From: Sulfurimonas sp.
GTDB lineage: Bacteria > Campylobacterota > Campylobacteria > Campylobacterales > Sulfurimonadaceae
NCBI RefSeq assembly: GCF_029027585.1
Contig: NZ_CP093397.1
Coordinates: 2,097,405 to 2,161,404, forward strand
Direction of reading: 5' to 3'
DNA length: 64,000 bases
In this document: positions 38,155-51,676 of the stretch, one piece after another
Layout: every line of letters starts with the position of its first letter
How positions within the stretch are numbered: position 1 is the stretch's first letter
The notes under the pieces: generated by a model
What the model was told of the DNA's origin: nothing
What the model saw: the letters and a program-made list of their open reading frames with translations, nothing else
Database searches by the model: none
Made by a program: the position numbers and the translations under genes

Positions 38155-38601
38155 TTATTCTCCTTGAACATCCACATGAAGTACCGCGTGAAGACCGTGA
38201 CCTAGTTTAAAATCTAAATCATGTTCACCGATAGTTTTGATAGCATGTTTTTCATTTATATGTTTTTTATCTATCTCAATACCATGTTGTTCTTTAAGGG
38301 CATTAGCTATTTCATCTTTTGTTACAGAACCAAAAAGGTGACCATTTTGACCTAGCTTTTTAGTTATGATTATTTCTGCTTTATCTAAATCTTTTGCAAT
38401 TTCTTTAAGAATATTTACTTCTTTTTCAAGATTTTGAGCTACTATTATCTCATCTTGTGCATGTTGAGAAAGTATCTCAGCAGTTGCATGTCTTGCAAAA
38501 CCTTTTCCAATTAAAAAGTTTTTTCCATAACCATCTTTAACTTCCTTAACCTCGCCTTTTTTTCCTAAACTTTTTACATCTTTAATCAATAATACTTTCA
38601 T
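38155..38601 (-). CDS. rplI: 50S ribosomal protein L9
   Basis: The 148-residue protein begins [26 protein letters not shown] (in pieces [15 protein letters not shown] and DGYGKNFLI), followed by a long connecting helix and a C-terminal domain with [15 protein letters not shown]9 binds 23S rRNA domain V and limits slippage. It lies 21 nt after the FTR-rhodanese gene and 6 nt before hslV. Confidence 0.96.
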   Translation of the reverse strand: MKVLLIKDVKSLGKKGEVKEVKDGYGKNFLIGKGFARHATAEILSQHAQDEIIVAQNLEKEVNILKEIAKDLDKAEIIITKKLGQNGHLFGSVTKDEIANALKEQHGIEIDKKHINEKHAIKTIGEHDLDFKLGHGLHAVLHVDVQGE

Positions 38602-38622
38602 TTTATAGTCCTTAAATTTTAT

Positions 38623-39360
38623 TTATCTATTTATCTTGCCACTATAAGAAACTATGCCATGAGTTAAGTTTCCTATTTTTGTATAGCCCATATCTGGTAA
38701 GATTCTTGCAACATGAGCAGAACGACTTCCAACATGACAGTAGAGTATAATGTTTTCATTTTTATCAAGTTTGGCTTCTTCTATCGCTTGGTAAAAACTA
38801 CTTGTTGGAACTAACTTATCAGCACCATTTATATGCCCCATCTGCCACTCCATATCTTCACGAACATCTACAAGTTTAAAAGTAACCATATCAAGTTCTC
38901 TAGCTTCTAAAAGAGCCAAAAGTTCATCACTATCAAGTTCATTTTGATTTACTAAAAGCTCACATTCTTCTTTTGTAAGACCTCTTGAGTGAGTATGTAC
39001 AACTTCTTCTGCTTGCATCTCTAATCGTTTGTTTGCTGCAAACTCAGGAGTACAAAATATCCCACAATGGCATGAACCAGTTTGAGGAATCTCTTTTGTT
39101 TTGGCTGGTTCACAAGGGCAAGTCCTAGCATCTACACTTTTATGAACTCCATCAACTTCCTCAACCATAAAACATGGACAGAATCTTTCGTTATACATCA
39201 TCTTGTTTCTTGCAAGACCCATCTGAACACCCTCATTAACCGTGAGTTCTGGGTTGTATTCTAAACCTAGATTTTTTACAACATCATCAGTAAATGCAAT
39301 TGTTTTTTTCATCTCATTTATAAACTCAGGAGAGTTCATATCGATTTTTTTTATAGCCAT
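38623..39360 (-). CDS. Ferredoxin-thioredoxin reductase catalytic domain fused to rhodanese
   Basis: The first half of the 245-residue protein carries C61-P-C63, C81-P-C83, C97-H-C99 and C103, the iron-sulfur and redox-disulfide cysteine pattern of the FTR catalytic (beta) chain. The second half is a rhodanese domain (about 145-245) with VDVREDMEWQMGHI and active-site C208 in YCHVGSRS. FTR passes electrons from ferredoxin to a disulfide; the fusion suggests ferredoxin-driven reduction of a persulfide or disulfide in sulfur handling. No FTR alpha chain is seen. Its start shares 1 nt with the argG stop. Confidence 0.85.
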   Translation of the reverse strand: MAIKKIDMNSPEFINEMKKTIAFTDDVVKNLGLEYNPELTVNEGVQMGLARNKMMYNERFCPCFMVEEVDGVHKSVDARTCPCEPAKTKEIPQTGSCHCGIFCTPEFAANKRLEMQAEEVVHTHSRGLTKEECELLVNQNELDSDELLALLEARELDMVTFKLVDVREDMEWQMGHINGADKLVPTSSFYQAIEEAKLDKNENIILYCHVGSRSAHVARILPDMGYTKIGNLTHGIVSYSGKINR

Positions 39361-40577
39361 TATTTGCCTTTTCTCGCTTTACCTTCGATTATAAAACGCA
39401 GAGCATTTAGTTTTATGAAACCTTCAGCATCCTTTTGGTTATAGACTTCATCTTCTTCAAATGTTGAATATTCTTCATTAAAAAGTGATACATCAGAAGT
39501 TCTTCCAACAACAATTATGCTTCCTTTGTAAAGTTTAAGACGAACTTCTCCTTGAACATATTTTTGAGTATTGTCAATTGCAGCTTGAAGCATTTCGCGT
39601 TCTGGTGCAAACCAAAATCCATTGTATATAAGTTTTGCGTAACGAGGCATCATCTCATCTTTTAGATGTGCTGCTTCACGGTCGAGAGTTATAGACTCTA
39701 TGGCACGATGAGCTTTTAGCATAATTGTTCCACCTGGAGTTTCATAACAGCCACGAGCTTTCATACCTACAAAACGATTTTCAACTATATCAACACGACC
39801 GATGCCATGTTCTCCGCCAATTTCATTTAAAGTTTTAAGCATTGTTGCTGGGCTCAACTTTTTTCCATTAAGTGCAACTGGATCACCATTTTTATACTCA
39901 AGTGTAATATACTCAGCTTCATCTGGAGCATTTTGGGGTGAGTTAGACCACAACCACATAGATTCTTCGGGCTCTGCTGATGGGTCTTCTAGTATTCCAC
40001 CTTCATAAGAGATGTGCAGTAGATTTGCATCCATAGAGTAAGGAGATTTTTTACCTTTTTTCTCAATAGAGATTCCATGTTCTTCAGCATAAGATAGAAG
40101 TTTTTCACGAGAGTTTAAGTCCCACTCTCTCCATGGAGCGATGATAGTTAGAGTAGAATCTTGTGCTAAATAACCCATCTCAAATCTAACTTGATCATTT
40201 CCTTTTCCAGTCGCACCATGACTAACGCCATCTGCCCCTGTAAGCTTTGCGATTTCAGATTGTCTTTTTGCGATAAGTGGACGAGCGATAGAAGTACCTA
40301 AAAGATATTCTCCTTCATAGATAGCATTTGCTCTAAACATAGGATACACAAAATCTTTTACAAACTCTTCTTTTAAATCATCAATAAAAATATTTTCAGG
40401 TTTTATACCAAGTTCAAGAGCTTTGATTCTTGCTGGTTCAAGTTCTTCACCTTGACCTAAGTCTGCTGTAAAAGTTACAACTTCACATTTGTATTCATCT
40501 TGTAACCATTTTAAGATAACACTAGTATCAAGTCCGCCAGAATAAGCAAGAACTACTTTTTTAACTTCTTTTTTCAT
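39360..40577 (-). CDS. argG: Argininosuccinate synthase
   Basis: The 405-residue enzyme joins citrulline and aspartate with ATP in arginine synthesis. It has the N-type ATP pyrophosphatase P-loop AYSGGLDTS (residues 10-18), [17 protein letters not shown] and [18 protein letters not shown]. It is the first gene of the argG-FTR-rplI-hslVU-era-csd6 block. A reverse-strand TATAAT at 40613-40618 is its likely -10 box. Confidence 0.97.
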   Translation of the reverse strand: MKKEVKKVVLAYSGGLDTSVILKWLQDEYKCEVVTFTADLGQGEELEPARIKALELGIKPENIFIDDLKEEFVKDFVYPMFRANAIYEGEYLLGTSIARPLIAKRQSEIAKLTGADGVSHGATGKGNDQVRFEMGYLAQDSTLTIIAPWREWDLNSREKLLSYAEEHGISIEKKGKKSPYSMDANLLHISYEGGILEDPSAEPEESMWLWSNSPQNAPDEAEYITLEYKNGDPVALNGKKLSPATMLKTLNEIGGEHGIGRVDIVENRFVGMKARGCYETPGGTIMLKAHRAIESITLDREAAHLKDEMMPRYAKLIYNGFWFAPEREMLQAAIDNTQKYVQGEVRLKLYKGSIIVVGRTSDVSLFNEEYSTFEEDEVYNQKDAEGFIKLNALRFIIEGKARKGK

Positions 40578-40612
40578 ATGAAAAACCCTTTATGAGTAAA
40601 ATAATAGTCGCG

Positions 40613-40618
40613 ATTATA
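40613..40618 (-). promoter_or_regulatory. -10 box of argG
   Basis: The reverse strand reads GATATAATCG here, a TATAAT consensus 36 bp before the argG ATG, with AAGGG upstream of the start. No clear ARG-box palindrome was visible in the 104-bp gap. Confidence 0.55.
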
Positions 40619-40663
40619 TCTAAATATTTGTGAGTTTTTGCTTAGAGGAGTATAGAAAATAAA

Positions 40664-40694
40664 TTCAAAAGGGTATTTTGATTACCCTTTTGAA
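40664..40694 (-). terminator. Rho-independent terminator of flaG
   Basis: TTCAAAAGGGTA and TACCCTTTTGAA form a perfect 12-bp stem around a 7-nt loop, overlapping the flaG stop codon; on the reverse strand it is followed by the U-rich AATTTATTTTC-like tract (TTTATTTTCTATA). This isolates flaG from argG. Confidence 0.8.
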
Positions 40695-41068
40695 TCAAAT
40701 AAAATTCCAGTTACTTCTTGCATTTTTGGAAGAAAGTCTTGAGCTTGCTCTGCTGGGAATCTTCTAATCATTTTACTTGTTGCTGCTTCAATAACAGATA
40801 CAAAAAATATATCTTGTGAATCAACACCAAATTTTAAATTTGTATTCATTGGAGCCATTGCGTCATTTAGTTGATTTACTAAATCTTGAACTTGTTCTTT
40901 TGAATTAATTTCAGTACTTGTAGCTGAAACTTCTTTTTGCAACTCTTTTACTACATTTTCTTGTTTTGGTTCTTCAACCTGTTGTTGAACTGCTTGAGTT
41001 GCTCTTCCTTGAGCTTCTGTATTTACTTGTGACTGTTGTTGCCTTGCAACATTTGCTATGCCATCCAT
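40682..41068 (-). CDS. flaG: FlaG-family flagellar protein
   Basis: The 128-residue protein has a Gln-rich N-terminal half (QQQSQVNTEAQGRATQAVQQ) and a C-terminal FlaG domain (about 60-128) with LNDAMAPMNTNLKFGVDSQDIFFVSVIEA split over two strands and MIRRFPAEQAQDFL. FlaG affects flagellar filament length in Campylobacter and Helicobacter relatives. It has a strong AAGGAG site and a near-consensus sigma-28 promoter, and it is monocistronic between a promoter and a terminator. Confidence 0.9.
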   Translation of the reverse strand: MDGIANVARQQQSQVNTEAQGRATQAVQQQVEEPKQENVVKELQKEVSATSTEINSKEQVQDLVNQLNDAMAPMNTNLKFGVDSQDIFFVSVIEAATSKMIRRFPAEQAQDFLPKMQEVTGILFDSKG

Positions 41069-41104
41069 GACTTACTCCTTGTCTAAAGAATACTAATACA
41101 CACC

Positions 41105-41131
41105 ATATCGACTAATAAAAAAATAACTTTA
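41105..41131 (-). promoter_or_regulatory. Sigma-28 (FliA) promoter of flaG
   Basis: The reverse strand reads TAAAGTTA, 11 nt, GTCGATAT. This matches the FliA consensus TAAAGTTT-N11-GCCGATAA at 13 of 16 positions, with exact spacing. It lies 36 bp before the flaG ATG, as expected for a late flagellar gene. Confidence 0.8.
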
Positions 41132-41166
41132 ATTAAAATGTTAAATTTTATGATAATCTTTCATTT

Positions 41167-42375
41167 ATGAACGAATATATAAAATTATTGCAATCACATC
41201 AGACATTAAGAAGATTATCAATTATACAGTTAATTGCATATTTTGGTGCATGGTTTAGCAATGTGGCAATTTATACATTATTGCTAGAGATGGGTGTAGA
41301 TGCTAGGGTTATAGCCTTTACAGCAATGCTTCATTTTTTAGCAGGAGTTGTTCAAGCACCTTTTTCTGGAGTAATTATTGATAGTGTTAAACCAAAAAAA
41401 TTAATGCTTTTTTTAATTTGTATAGAAATATTTGCAACACTGTTTTTGATTTTAGTAAACTCTTTGCAAGATTTATGGCTTTTATATACTCTCATTTTTG
41501 TAAAAATGGCAGCAGCTTCTTTTTACTTTACAACAGAGATGTCACTGCTTCCTAAAATTTTAGATGGAGATAAATTACAAAAGGCAAATGAACTTCACTC
41601 CATTATCTGGTCATTTTCTTATACTTTAGGAATGGCATTAAGTGGATTTGTTGTTTATCTTTTTGGTGTAAAGGTTGCTTTTATCCTAGATGCTTGTATG
41701 TTTGTTATTGGATTTTTTCTTCTTTATAATTTAGAAATCAAAGTAGAAATCATAAAAAGTGGTGAAAATTTACTGCAAATGATGAAGGGAACTTTTAGCT
41801 ACTTAAAGCAAACTCCACAAGCCTTGCATCTAATGCTTATACATGCTTTTGTTGGTTTAACTGCTTTTGATGCCTTGGTAGCTTTGATGGTAGATAAATA
41901 TTATGCATCTGTGATAGCAACCTCTTTAGCTTTGGGACTAATGCACACTTCTCGCGCGATAGGCTTGGTAATAGGACCTATAATAATTAGTAAGTGGGTT
42001 AATAATAAAAGAATAGTGTATATTTTTGTAATGCAAGGTATTTGTGTTTGGTTTTGGGCTTTTATGATGCATAATTTTTACCTTTCTTTACTAGCTAGCG
42101 TTTTTGTTGGTTTTTTTACAACTACGCTGTGGTCATATACTTATACACTACTTCAAAAAAATATAGAAGAAAAATATTATGGACGAATTGTGGCATATAA
42201 TGATATGCTCTTTTTAAGTGCTGCTGCTTTTACATCTTTTATGATAGGTTTTTTAGCTACTAATGATTTTTCTCTAGAATTAATTACGATACTTATCGGT
42301 ATTGGTTTTATGTTGGGTGGCTTATACTTTTCATGGATATTAAAAAGCCAAAATATTAAGGATATTTCACAATGA
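41167..42375 (+). CDS. Major facilitator superfamily transporter
   Basis: The 402-residue membrane protein has about 12 hydrophobic helices and begins with a short cytoplasmic tail (RRLSIIQLIAYFGAWFSNVAIYTLL). The pattern APFSGVIIDSVKPKKLMLF resembles the loop 2-3 motif of the EntS-like (MFS_3) exporter branch. The substrate cannot be told from sequence. It diverges from flaG across a 98-bp gap and overlaps the next small gene by 4 nt. Confidence 0.85.
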   Translation: MNEYIKLLQSHQTLRRLSIIQLIAYFGAWFSNVAIYTLLLEMGVDARVIAFTAMLHFLAGVVQAPFSGVIIDSVKPKKLMLFLICIEIFATLFLILVNSLQDLWLLYTLIFVKMAAASFYFTTEMSLLPKILDGDKLQKANELHSIIWSFSYTLGMALSGFVVYLFGVKVAFILDACMFVIGFFLLYNLEIKVEIIKSGENLLQMMKGTFSYLKQTPQALHLMLIHAFVGLTAFDALVALMVDKYYASVIATSLALGLMHTSRAIGLVIGPIIISKWVNNKRIVYIFVMQGICVWFWAFMMHNFYLSLLASVFVGFFTTTLWSYTYTLLQKNIEEKYYGRIVAYNDMLFLSAAAFTSFMIGFLATNDFSLELITILIGIGFMLGGLYFSWILKSQNIKDISQ

Positions 42376-42623
42376 GTTTTGCAGTTTTAGGTGGTTTGCT
42401 TTTAAATATTGGTGCATATTTTACATATAAAGGTAAAATTTATCAAGCAGTAATTGTTTATCTGTTCGCTGATGTATGTTGGATAATAATGGCTTATGAA
42501 AAAGATGATTATGTCGGTAGTATTTTTATAATCATTGGAACAGCGCTAGGTTTTTTAGCCTACTTAAAAATGAGAAGTGGCGAAATGAATAAAACTTTAA
42601 ATAAGAAAGAACATGATTTATAA
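42372..42623 (+). CDS. Small membrane protein of unknown function
   Basis: The 83-residue protein has three short hydrophobic stretches (about 3-17, 25-41, 48-66) and a charged C-terminus (KTLNKKEHDL). It is coupled to the MFS gene by a 4-nt overlap and to the next gene by an 11-nt overlap. I do not recognise a family. Position suggests an accessory to the exporter, but this is only inference. Confidence 0.7.
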   Translation: MSFAVLGGLLLNIGAYFTYKGKIYQAVIVYLFADVCWIIMAYEKDDYVGSIFIIIGTALGFLAYLKMRSGEMNKTLNKKEHDL

Positions 42624-42882
42624 ATATCAAAATGAAGAAATAGATTTAAGTAAAGTAAAAAGGCTATATCCTGCTGCACTTATAGAACTCGATGGCGAAA
42701 TGGCTGAAATGAGTTTAGAATGGATGGAAATGAATGAAGGTAAAGTAAACTTAATAGAGTATATTCTGGTTTTTGATTTTACTCCTCCAAAAGAAGAAGT
42801 AAAAGATAAAAAAGTTTTACATTTTGATATAAAAGAAAAGCTAATGAAAGAGATGCAAGAAGTTGCTAAACTCTTTGCTTAG
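42613..42882 (+). CDS. Small acidic protein of unknown function
   Basis: The 89-residue soluble protein is acidic, with a central segment LIELDGEMAEMSLEWMEMNEGKV and a Lys/Glu-rich C-terminal helix. It overlaps the small membrane protein by 11 nt and converges with the alanine-dehydrogenase-like gene. The family is not recognised. Coupled overlap and ordinary codon use support a real gene. Confidence 0.65.
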   Translation: MIYKYQNEEIDLSKVKRLYPAALIELDGEMAEMSLEWMEMNEGKVNLIEYILVFDFTPPKEEVKDKKVLHFDIKEKLMKEMQEVAKLFA

Positions 42883-42896
42883 TATAGTGTGAGATA

Positions 42897-44312
42897 TTAG
42901 TGAGTAAAAGGTCCACATACTAAAGCTCTTTTAACTCCAGGTGTTAAGTTATCTAAGCCTTCTATTACTTTTTCTCTTCTAATTAAAACATCTACAATTT
43001 GAGAAGAATATTTTATGGCACTCTCTCTCATCATTCCAAGCATAGGCCAGCCCCATAATGCTGAAACTGTAACTTCATCTTGAACGAAATGAGGCTCGGT
43101 TAAAAATGTGCATGAAAGAACGGATTCCACAGCACTTCTGTTTGTTTCACTTCCTCCAACAAGGTCAATCACAACTGAACCTTTAGGAATAATTTGTTTG
43201 AGATGATCGTTACTTACAAGATAAGTTATACCTCTTATTTCTCGTGGTAGTTCTGCACCGTTTACAACTAAGTCAACACCTCTAAGAAAGAAGTCTATCT
43301 TCTCTTTAGCTGTTTGTGTTCGACCTAATACATTGATGTTTTTAAAGCCTTGGTTGTAGATTTCATGCATAGCCCCTCGTGCTACATTTCCATAACCAAG
43401 AACTACAACTTTTGCTTCTCGAATATCTAAATCAGGTTTATTCTCTTTAAGTAGTTTGATTCCATACCTTGCACCAGCTTGTCCTGTTTCATGAAGACAT
43501 TGGATTCTTCTTAGTCCAAATTCAAAAGGTGTGTGAGAATCTCTATACTCACTAATGGCTGTTTTACCATTTGTTAATTCAAATTCATGGAGGTCAAAAA
43601 CATGAGAACCGACACCATTTAATTTTGCAATAATCTTATTCTTATCATTAAAACTTTCACTATCATAAAAGTAAAGAGTGCCAGTTCCTTTATCTTTTAA
43701 TTCTTCAAATTTTACATCAGTATGAAGCATATTTAGTGAAGATGGATTACGGTTTCCTGCCCGTCTAACAGCACCTGCTAACCTTTCATTGCGACCAATT
43801 ACAAATATTTTTAAATCACTAATGCTTTTATCTTCAATGAAATTCTTTAATGCTTCAGCCATTGCGGCTCTTGCCAAGATTTGTTCATCTGTTTGAATTT
43901 TTGGAGATTCTACAATTTCTTCCATAGCTATAACATTTATATTTGAGTCTTCAAGCATTTTTGCACGATCAGGAAAAGAGTGAAAATGTGCCATACAAAA
44001 GAGAGTACAACCTTTTTTCATCTGTGATATTGAGTCTAAAGAAGGACCTTTAAACTTAATAATCATATCTTTATTTACATATATCTCATGTGCATTTTGC
44101 ATCAAAGCACCATTTTCTAAATACTCAGCATCCTCAAAACCAACGCCTAAACCAGCACCATATTCTACAAATACTTTAATGCCAGCATCTGTGAGCTGTC
44201 CAACATCTTTTGGTGTTAAAGCAACTCTTTTTTCTAAGCCAGCTGGGTTTTCAGGAGATTCAATTTCTTTTACTAAAGCAATATTTTTAAATTTTATTGA
44301 TAATTTTTTCAC
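42897..44312 (-). CDS. Alanine dehydrogenase / PNT-domain family protein
   Basis: The 471-residue protein has an AlaDH/PNT N-terminal domain (EKRVALTPKDVGQLTDAGIKV, FVEYGAG) and a Rossmann NAD-binding domain with VLGYGNVARGA (near residue 310). It is about 100 residues longer than classical Ald (about 370), with additional sequence between the halves, so the substrate may differ. The open frame reaches 44351, but GTG 44312 follows AAGGA by 5 nt on the reverse strand and is preferred. No neighbours clarify the pathway. Confidence 0.75.
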   Translation of the reverse strand: MKKLSIKFKNIALVKEIESPENPAGLEKRVALTPKDVGQLTDAGIKVFVEYGAGLGVGFEDAEYLENGALMQNAHEIYVNKDMIIKFKGPSLDSISQMKKGCTLFCMAHFHSFPDRAKMLEDSNINVIAMEEIVESPKIQTDEQILARAAMAEALKNFIEDKSISDLKIFVIGRNERLAGAVRRAGNRNPSSLNMLHTDVKFEELKDKGTGTLYFYDSESFNDKNKIIAKLNGVGSHVFDLHEFELTNGKTAISEYRDSHTPFEFGLRRIQCLHETGQAGARYGIKLLKENKPDLDIREAKVVVLGYGNVARGAMHEIYNQGFKNINVLGRTQTAKEKIDFFLRGVDLVVNGAELPREIRGITYLVSNDHLKQIIPKGSVVIDLVGGSETNRSAVESVLSCTFLTEPHFVQDEVTVSALWGWPMLGMMRESAIKYSSQIVDVLIRREKVIEGLDNLTPGVKRALVCGPFTH

Positions 44313-44413
44313 TATAATCCTTGGTATATAACTACTGTGTAATTGTATCAAAACTAAGCTTATTAAATATCCTTTAGATACTATACGAAATAATAAATTT
44401 CAAAGGTATCACA

Positions 44414-45742
44414 ATTTTTACTAGACTTATTTCAAATGATACAAAAAGAGTTTTTTCGATAGCTCTTCCTGCTGCACTAAAGCATCTCGTAGATATACTT
44501 CAAATCATTATAGATATGCTTATGGTAGGTATGATAAGCGTATCGGCTTTAGCTGCTGTTGGTATGAGTATGCAATTTATGATGGTCATAAATGTTTTAA
44601 TGACTCTATATGTTGTTGGTGGGAATGCTCTTATATCTAGGTTTATAGGGCAGGGTAGAAAAAAACGAGCGTCTGCTCTTCTATATTCACTTGGCATCTT
44701 TGCTATATTTCTTTCTATATTTGTAACTATTGGTGGATACTTTGCGAGTGAACAGATATATGTTTTGATGGGGGCGGAAGCAGAGGTTGTAAAGCAAGGT
44801 TCAATGTATTTTAAAATACTCTCACTTGGTATTGTCGTTATATTTATAGATAATCTTCTTTACAATGCTCTCTCTGCCGCTGGGGATACAAAAAGTTCCC
44901 TCTATATAAAACTTATTTCAGCATCTATAAATGCCTTTTTAAACTATGTTTTGATTTTTGGTCATTTTGGTTTTGAGGCTTATGGCATAGAGGGGGCTGC
45001 CTATGCTACTGTAATTGCTTATTGTTTTAATGTGATTGCTTATCTAATCTTATTAAAAAAACCAAAAGCAAAGTTAAACTTAATCCCAATTATTCGTATA
45101 AAAGATATGAAACGAGTTTGGAATGTTGGTTGGAGTGCAGCACTAGATAGGGGAATATCTAGTATGTCCTTTTTAGTTTTTATCTCAATTATCACAGCTT
45201 ATGGAACAGCAGGACTTGCTGGTTATCAAGTAGGACTTCGTATAGAGGGTATAGCTTTTATGCCCGGTTTTGGTTTTGCGATAGCTGCTATGGCTTTAGT
45301 GGGACAAAATCTTGGAGCAAACAATAAAGAATTAGCTTATAAAATGGGAATAATTAGCGGAAGAATTGCTTATATATTTATGGGAAGCGTTGGTGTTGTA
45401 TTAATCCTGTTTCCTGAGGTTTTAGTTAGTTTTTTCACAAGAGATTTAGCTACTATAAAAGTGGCATCAAACTATCTTGTTTTAGTTGGACTTGCTCAAA
45501 TTCCTTTAGCCATCGTATTTGTTTATTCGGGAGCATTAAGAGGAGCAGGTGCGACAAAAACTACATTAAAAGTAAATGTTTTATCTTTATGGTTTTTAAG
45601 AGTTATACCTTCTTATATTGCTTATAAAATGGGATATGGGCTTGTTGTTATATTTGTGATTATGAATATTGAAACATTGATTAAAGGGATAGTCTATTGG
45701 TATATCTATCACAAAAAAGAGTGGTTAAATACAAAAGTTTAA
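44414..45742 (+). CDS. MATE-family efflux transporter, probable AUU start
   Basis: The protein, 442 residues if begun at 44414, has the MATE fold with about 12 helices; conserved segments include IALPAALKHLVDILQ, MVGMISVSALAAVGM and SRFIGQGRKKRA. The first ATG (44516) would remove the first membrane helix. Upstream the frame stays open and encodes TRLISNDTKRVFSIALPAAL, but contains no ATG, GTG or TTG after the TAG at 44375. ATT 44414 follows AAAGG (44402-44406) with a 7-nt spacer. The substrate is unknown; cations or drugs are typical. Confidence 0.8.
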   Translation: MFTRLISNDTKRVFSIALPAALKHLVDILQIIIDMLMVGMISVSALAAVGMSMQFMMVINVLMTLYVVGGNALISRFIGQGRKKRASALLYSLGIFAIFLSIFVTIGGYFASEQIYVLMGAEAEVVKQGSMYFKILSLGIVVIFIDNLLYNALSAAGDTKSSLYIKLISASINAFLNYVLIFGHFGFEAYGIEGAAYATVIAYCFNVIAYLILLKKPKAKLNLIPIIRIKDMKRVWNVGWSAALDRGISSMSFLVFISIITAYGTAGLAGYQVGLRIEGIAFMPGFGFAIAAMALVGQNLGANNKELAYKMGIISGRIAYIFMGSVGVVLILFPEVLVSFFTRDLATIKVASNYLVLVGLAQIPLAIVFVYSGALRGAGATKTTLKVNVLSLWFLRVIPSYIAYKMGYGLVVIFVIMNIETLIKGIVYWYIYHKKEWLNTKV

Positions 45743-45791
45743 AACTTTAATGTTATAATATATAAAAATTAACAAGTAAAAAGAGTAATAT

Positions 45792-47950
45792 TTGAAAAAT
45801 CCAGAGAGTACAAAACAAAAAACACTTATCTTAGCGGCTATTGTTTTAATGTTTTCTTGGGGTGTTGGTTATATATTTTTAAACTATCAGTTTCAAAACT
45901 CTACAAGTAAAGAACTTCAAAAAATAGTAGATTCAACACAGAAACTATTCACTTTAAAAGTTACTCAAGAAAATAAAAATTTAATAAATATTATAGATGA
46001 GTTATTATCTCTTGATGGCTTAACTCAAGCAGTATCTCAAAACAATTATAAAAAAATATCTTTTATTATTACACCTCATTATAAGCATATAACAAATATA
46101 AATGCTGATGTAAATATTCTTACCTTTCGCTCCAAAGATGGAGTGATACTTTTTAGGGCTCATAGACCAGACTTTTACGGAGATTTTTTAAATGAAAATA
46201 GAAGACTGATAGTAGATACAAATATAAAAGAAAAATCTTTTAGTGGCTTTGAAGTTACTAAGTTAGACTTGATGTATCGAAGCACACAAGCAATTTTTTA
46301 TAAAAATAAATTTGTAGGTAGTGTTGAGATAGGAGTAGATCCTAATAAGTTTATTCAAGATTTAAGCTTAGTTTTTGATTTTGAAATAGGACTAGCAATA
46401 AATAAAACATTTGCTGATTCTATGTTAGATAAAAATAGCATCTATATAAATGAAAAATATATTTTAATTAAAGGCAGTGAACATCTGCAAAAACAATTAA
46501 AAGAAAAAAAACAAAATTCTCATTTTAAACTTAAAACGAATGTGTTATTAAAAAATCATCTCTCTACTGAAGTGGGTGTTTTACTTCTTGGGTTTGATAT
46601 ATCATCAATAGAACAAGCCAACAAAGAGTTTATGAATAAGTTGCTTTATCTTGGTCTTAGCGTAGCGTTAGTATTGATAATTGTACTTTATCAAGGATTT
46701 GAGGCGATACTTAAATATTATAAAAAAGAGTCCAATACTGATAGGTTAACAAAACTAAAAAATAGACAAGCACTTAATTCAAAGTTATTTGAAGATAAAA
46801 AATATGTTTTAATTTTAAGTAATATAAAAGAGTTTAGTCTTTTAAATGAACTATATGGTGTAGATATTGGAAATGAAGTCTTACAAAAAGTAGCTCAATC
46901 CTTTGAAAAATTTGCAACAAAATATAAACTTTCAGCATATAGAATTTCATCAGATGAGTATGTTCTTTTAAAAGAAGAAGAAAGTTTTGAAGCAGAAGAA
47001 TATGATGATATTTTACAAGAACTACATGAAAAGATAAATTCCTTGGATATTAATATACAGAGTATTGGTGAAACCATAAGTGTAGAGATATACTCAGGAA
47101 TTGCTTTTGGAGAAGCACACTCTCTCCTAGATGCACAGATGGCACTAAAAAAAGCAAAAGAAAAATCACTTCCATATCTTGCTTATTCTCAAAATGTAGA
47201 TACAAAAGAGCATAATAAAAATGTCCTAAGCATGAAAAGACTTATAAGAGATGCCATACTTTTAAAAGAGATTATCCCATTTTTTCAACCTATAACCGAT
47301 AGAAATGGAAAAATTATTAAGTATGAAGCCTTAGTAAGAATAGTAAATTTAGTAAATGGCAAAAAAAATATAATATTTCCAGATGACTTTTTACCAATAG
47401 CTATGAAAAGTGGACTTTATATGAGTGTTGCCAAAGAGATGCTTACTCGAGCTTTGACCTTTTTTGCTTTAAGAGATGAAAAAATTTCAGTTAATTTTTT
47501 GCCAAATGATTTTTTTAATGCATCCATAATGGATACATTTTTAGAACTCTTAGAAAAATTTGACTCACCACAGCAAGTTGTAGTTGAGATAACAGAACAA
47601 GAAGGTGTAGAAGATTTTGACAGGCTTTTAAGAGTAGTTCAAAAACTAAGAAAAATAGGTGTATTAATAGCAATAGATGATTTTGGAAGTGGATATGCTA
47701 ACTATGCACATATTTTAAAAATAAAACCAGATTACTTAAAGATTGATGGTTCTATAGTTAGAAATATCTTAGAAGATGAAGAGTCTAAAATTTTGGTTAA
47801 AAGTATTATAAATTTTACAAAAGATTTAGGTATAAAAACTATCGCTGAGTACATTGAAAATGAAGAAATATTTGAACTTCTTAAAGAATATGGAGTAGAT
47901 GAATTTCAAGGTTACTACTTTGGTCGTCCACAAGATTTAATCAATAGCTG

Positions 47951-47951
<1 letters not shown>
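45792..47951 (+). CDS. Membrane EAL-domain c-di-GMP phosphodiesterase with degenerate GGDEF
   Basis: The 719-residue protein has an N-terminal membrane helix (about 11-31), a periplasmic sensor region of Cache-like length (about 32-275), a second helix (about 280-300), a GGDEF-like domain whose active-site motif reads R-I-S-S-D-E-Y (384-390) and is thus probably inactive, and an EAL domain with E512-A-L, a TEQEG segment and DDFGSGYANYAHIL. It should degrade c-di-GMP in response to an external signal. The start is TTG 45792. The next gene overlaps the stop by 1 nt. Confidence 0.88.

Positions 47952-51672
<3,721 letters not shown>

Positions 51673-51676
<4 letters not shown>

Noticed and set aside
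40682-41068. Reading the Gln-rich protein as a phasin or unknown low-complexity protein
   Set aside because: The C-terminal half fits the FlaG domain, and the sigma-28 promoter supports a flagellar role.
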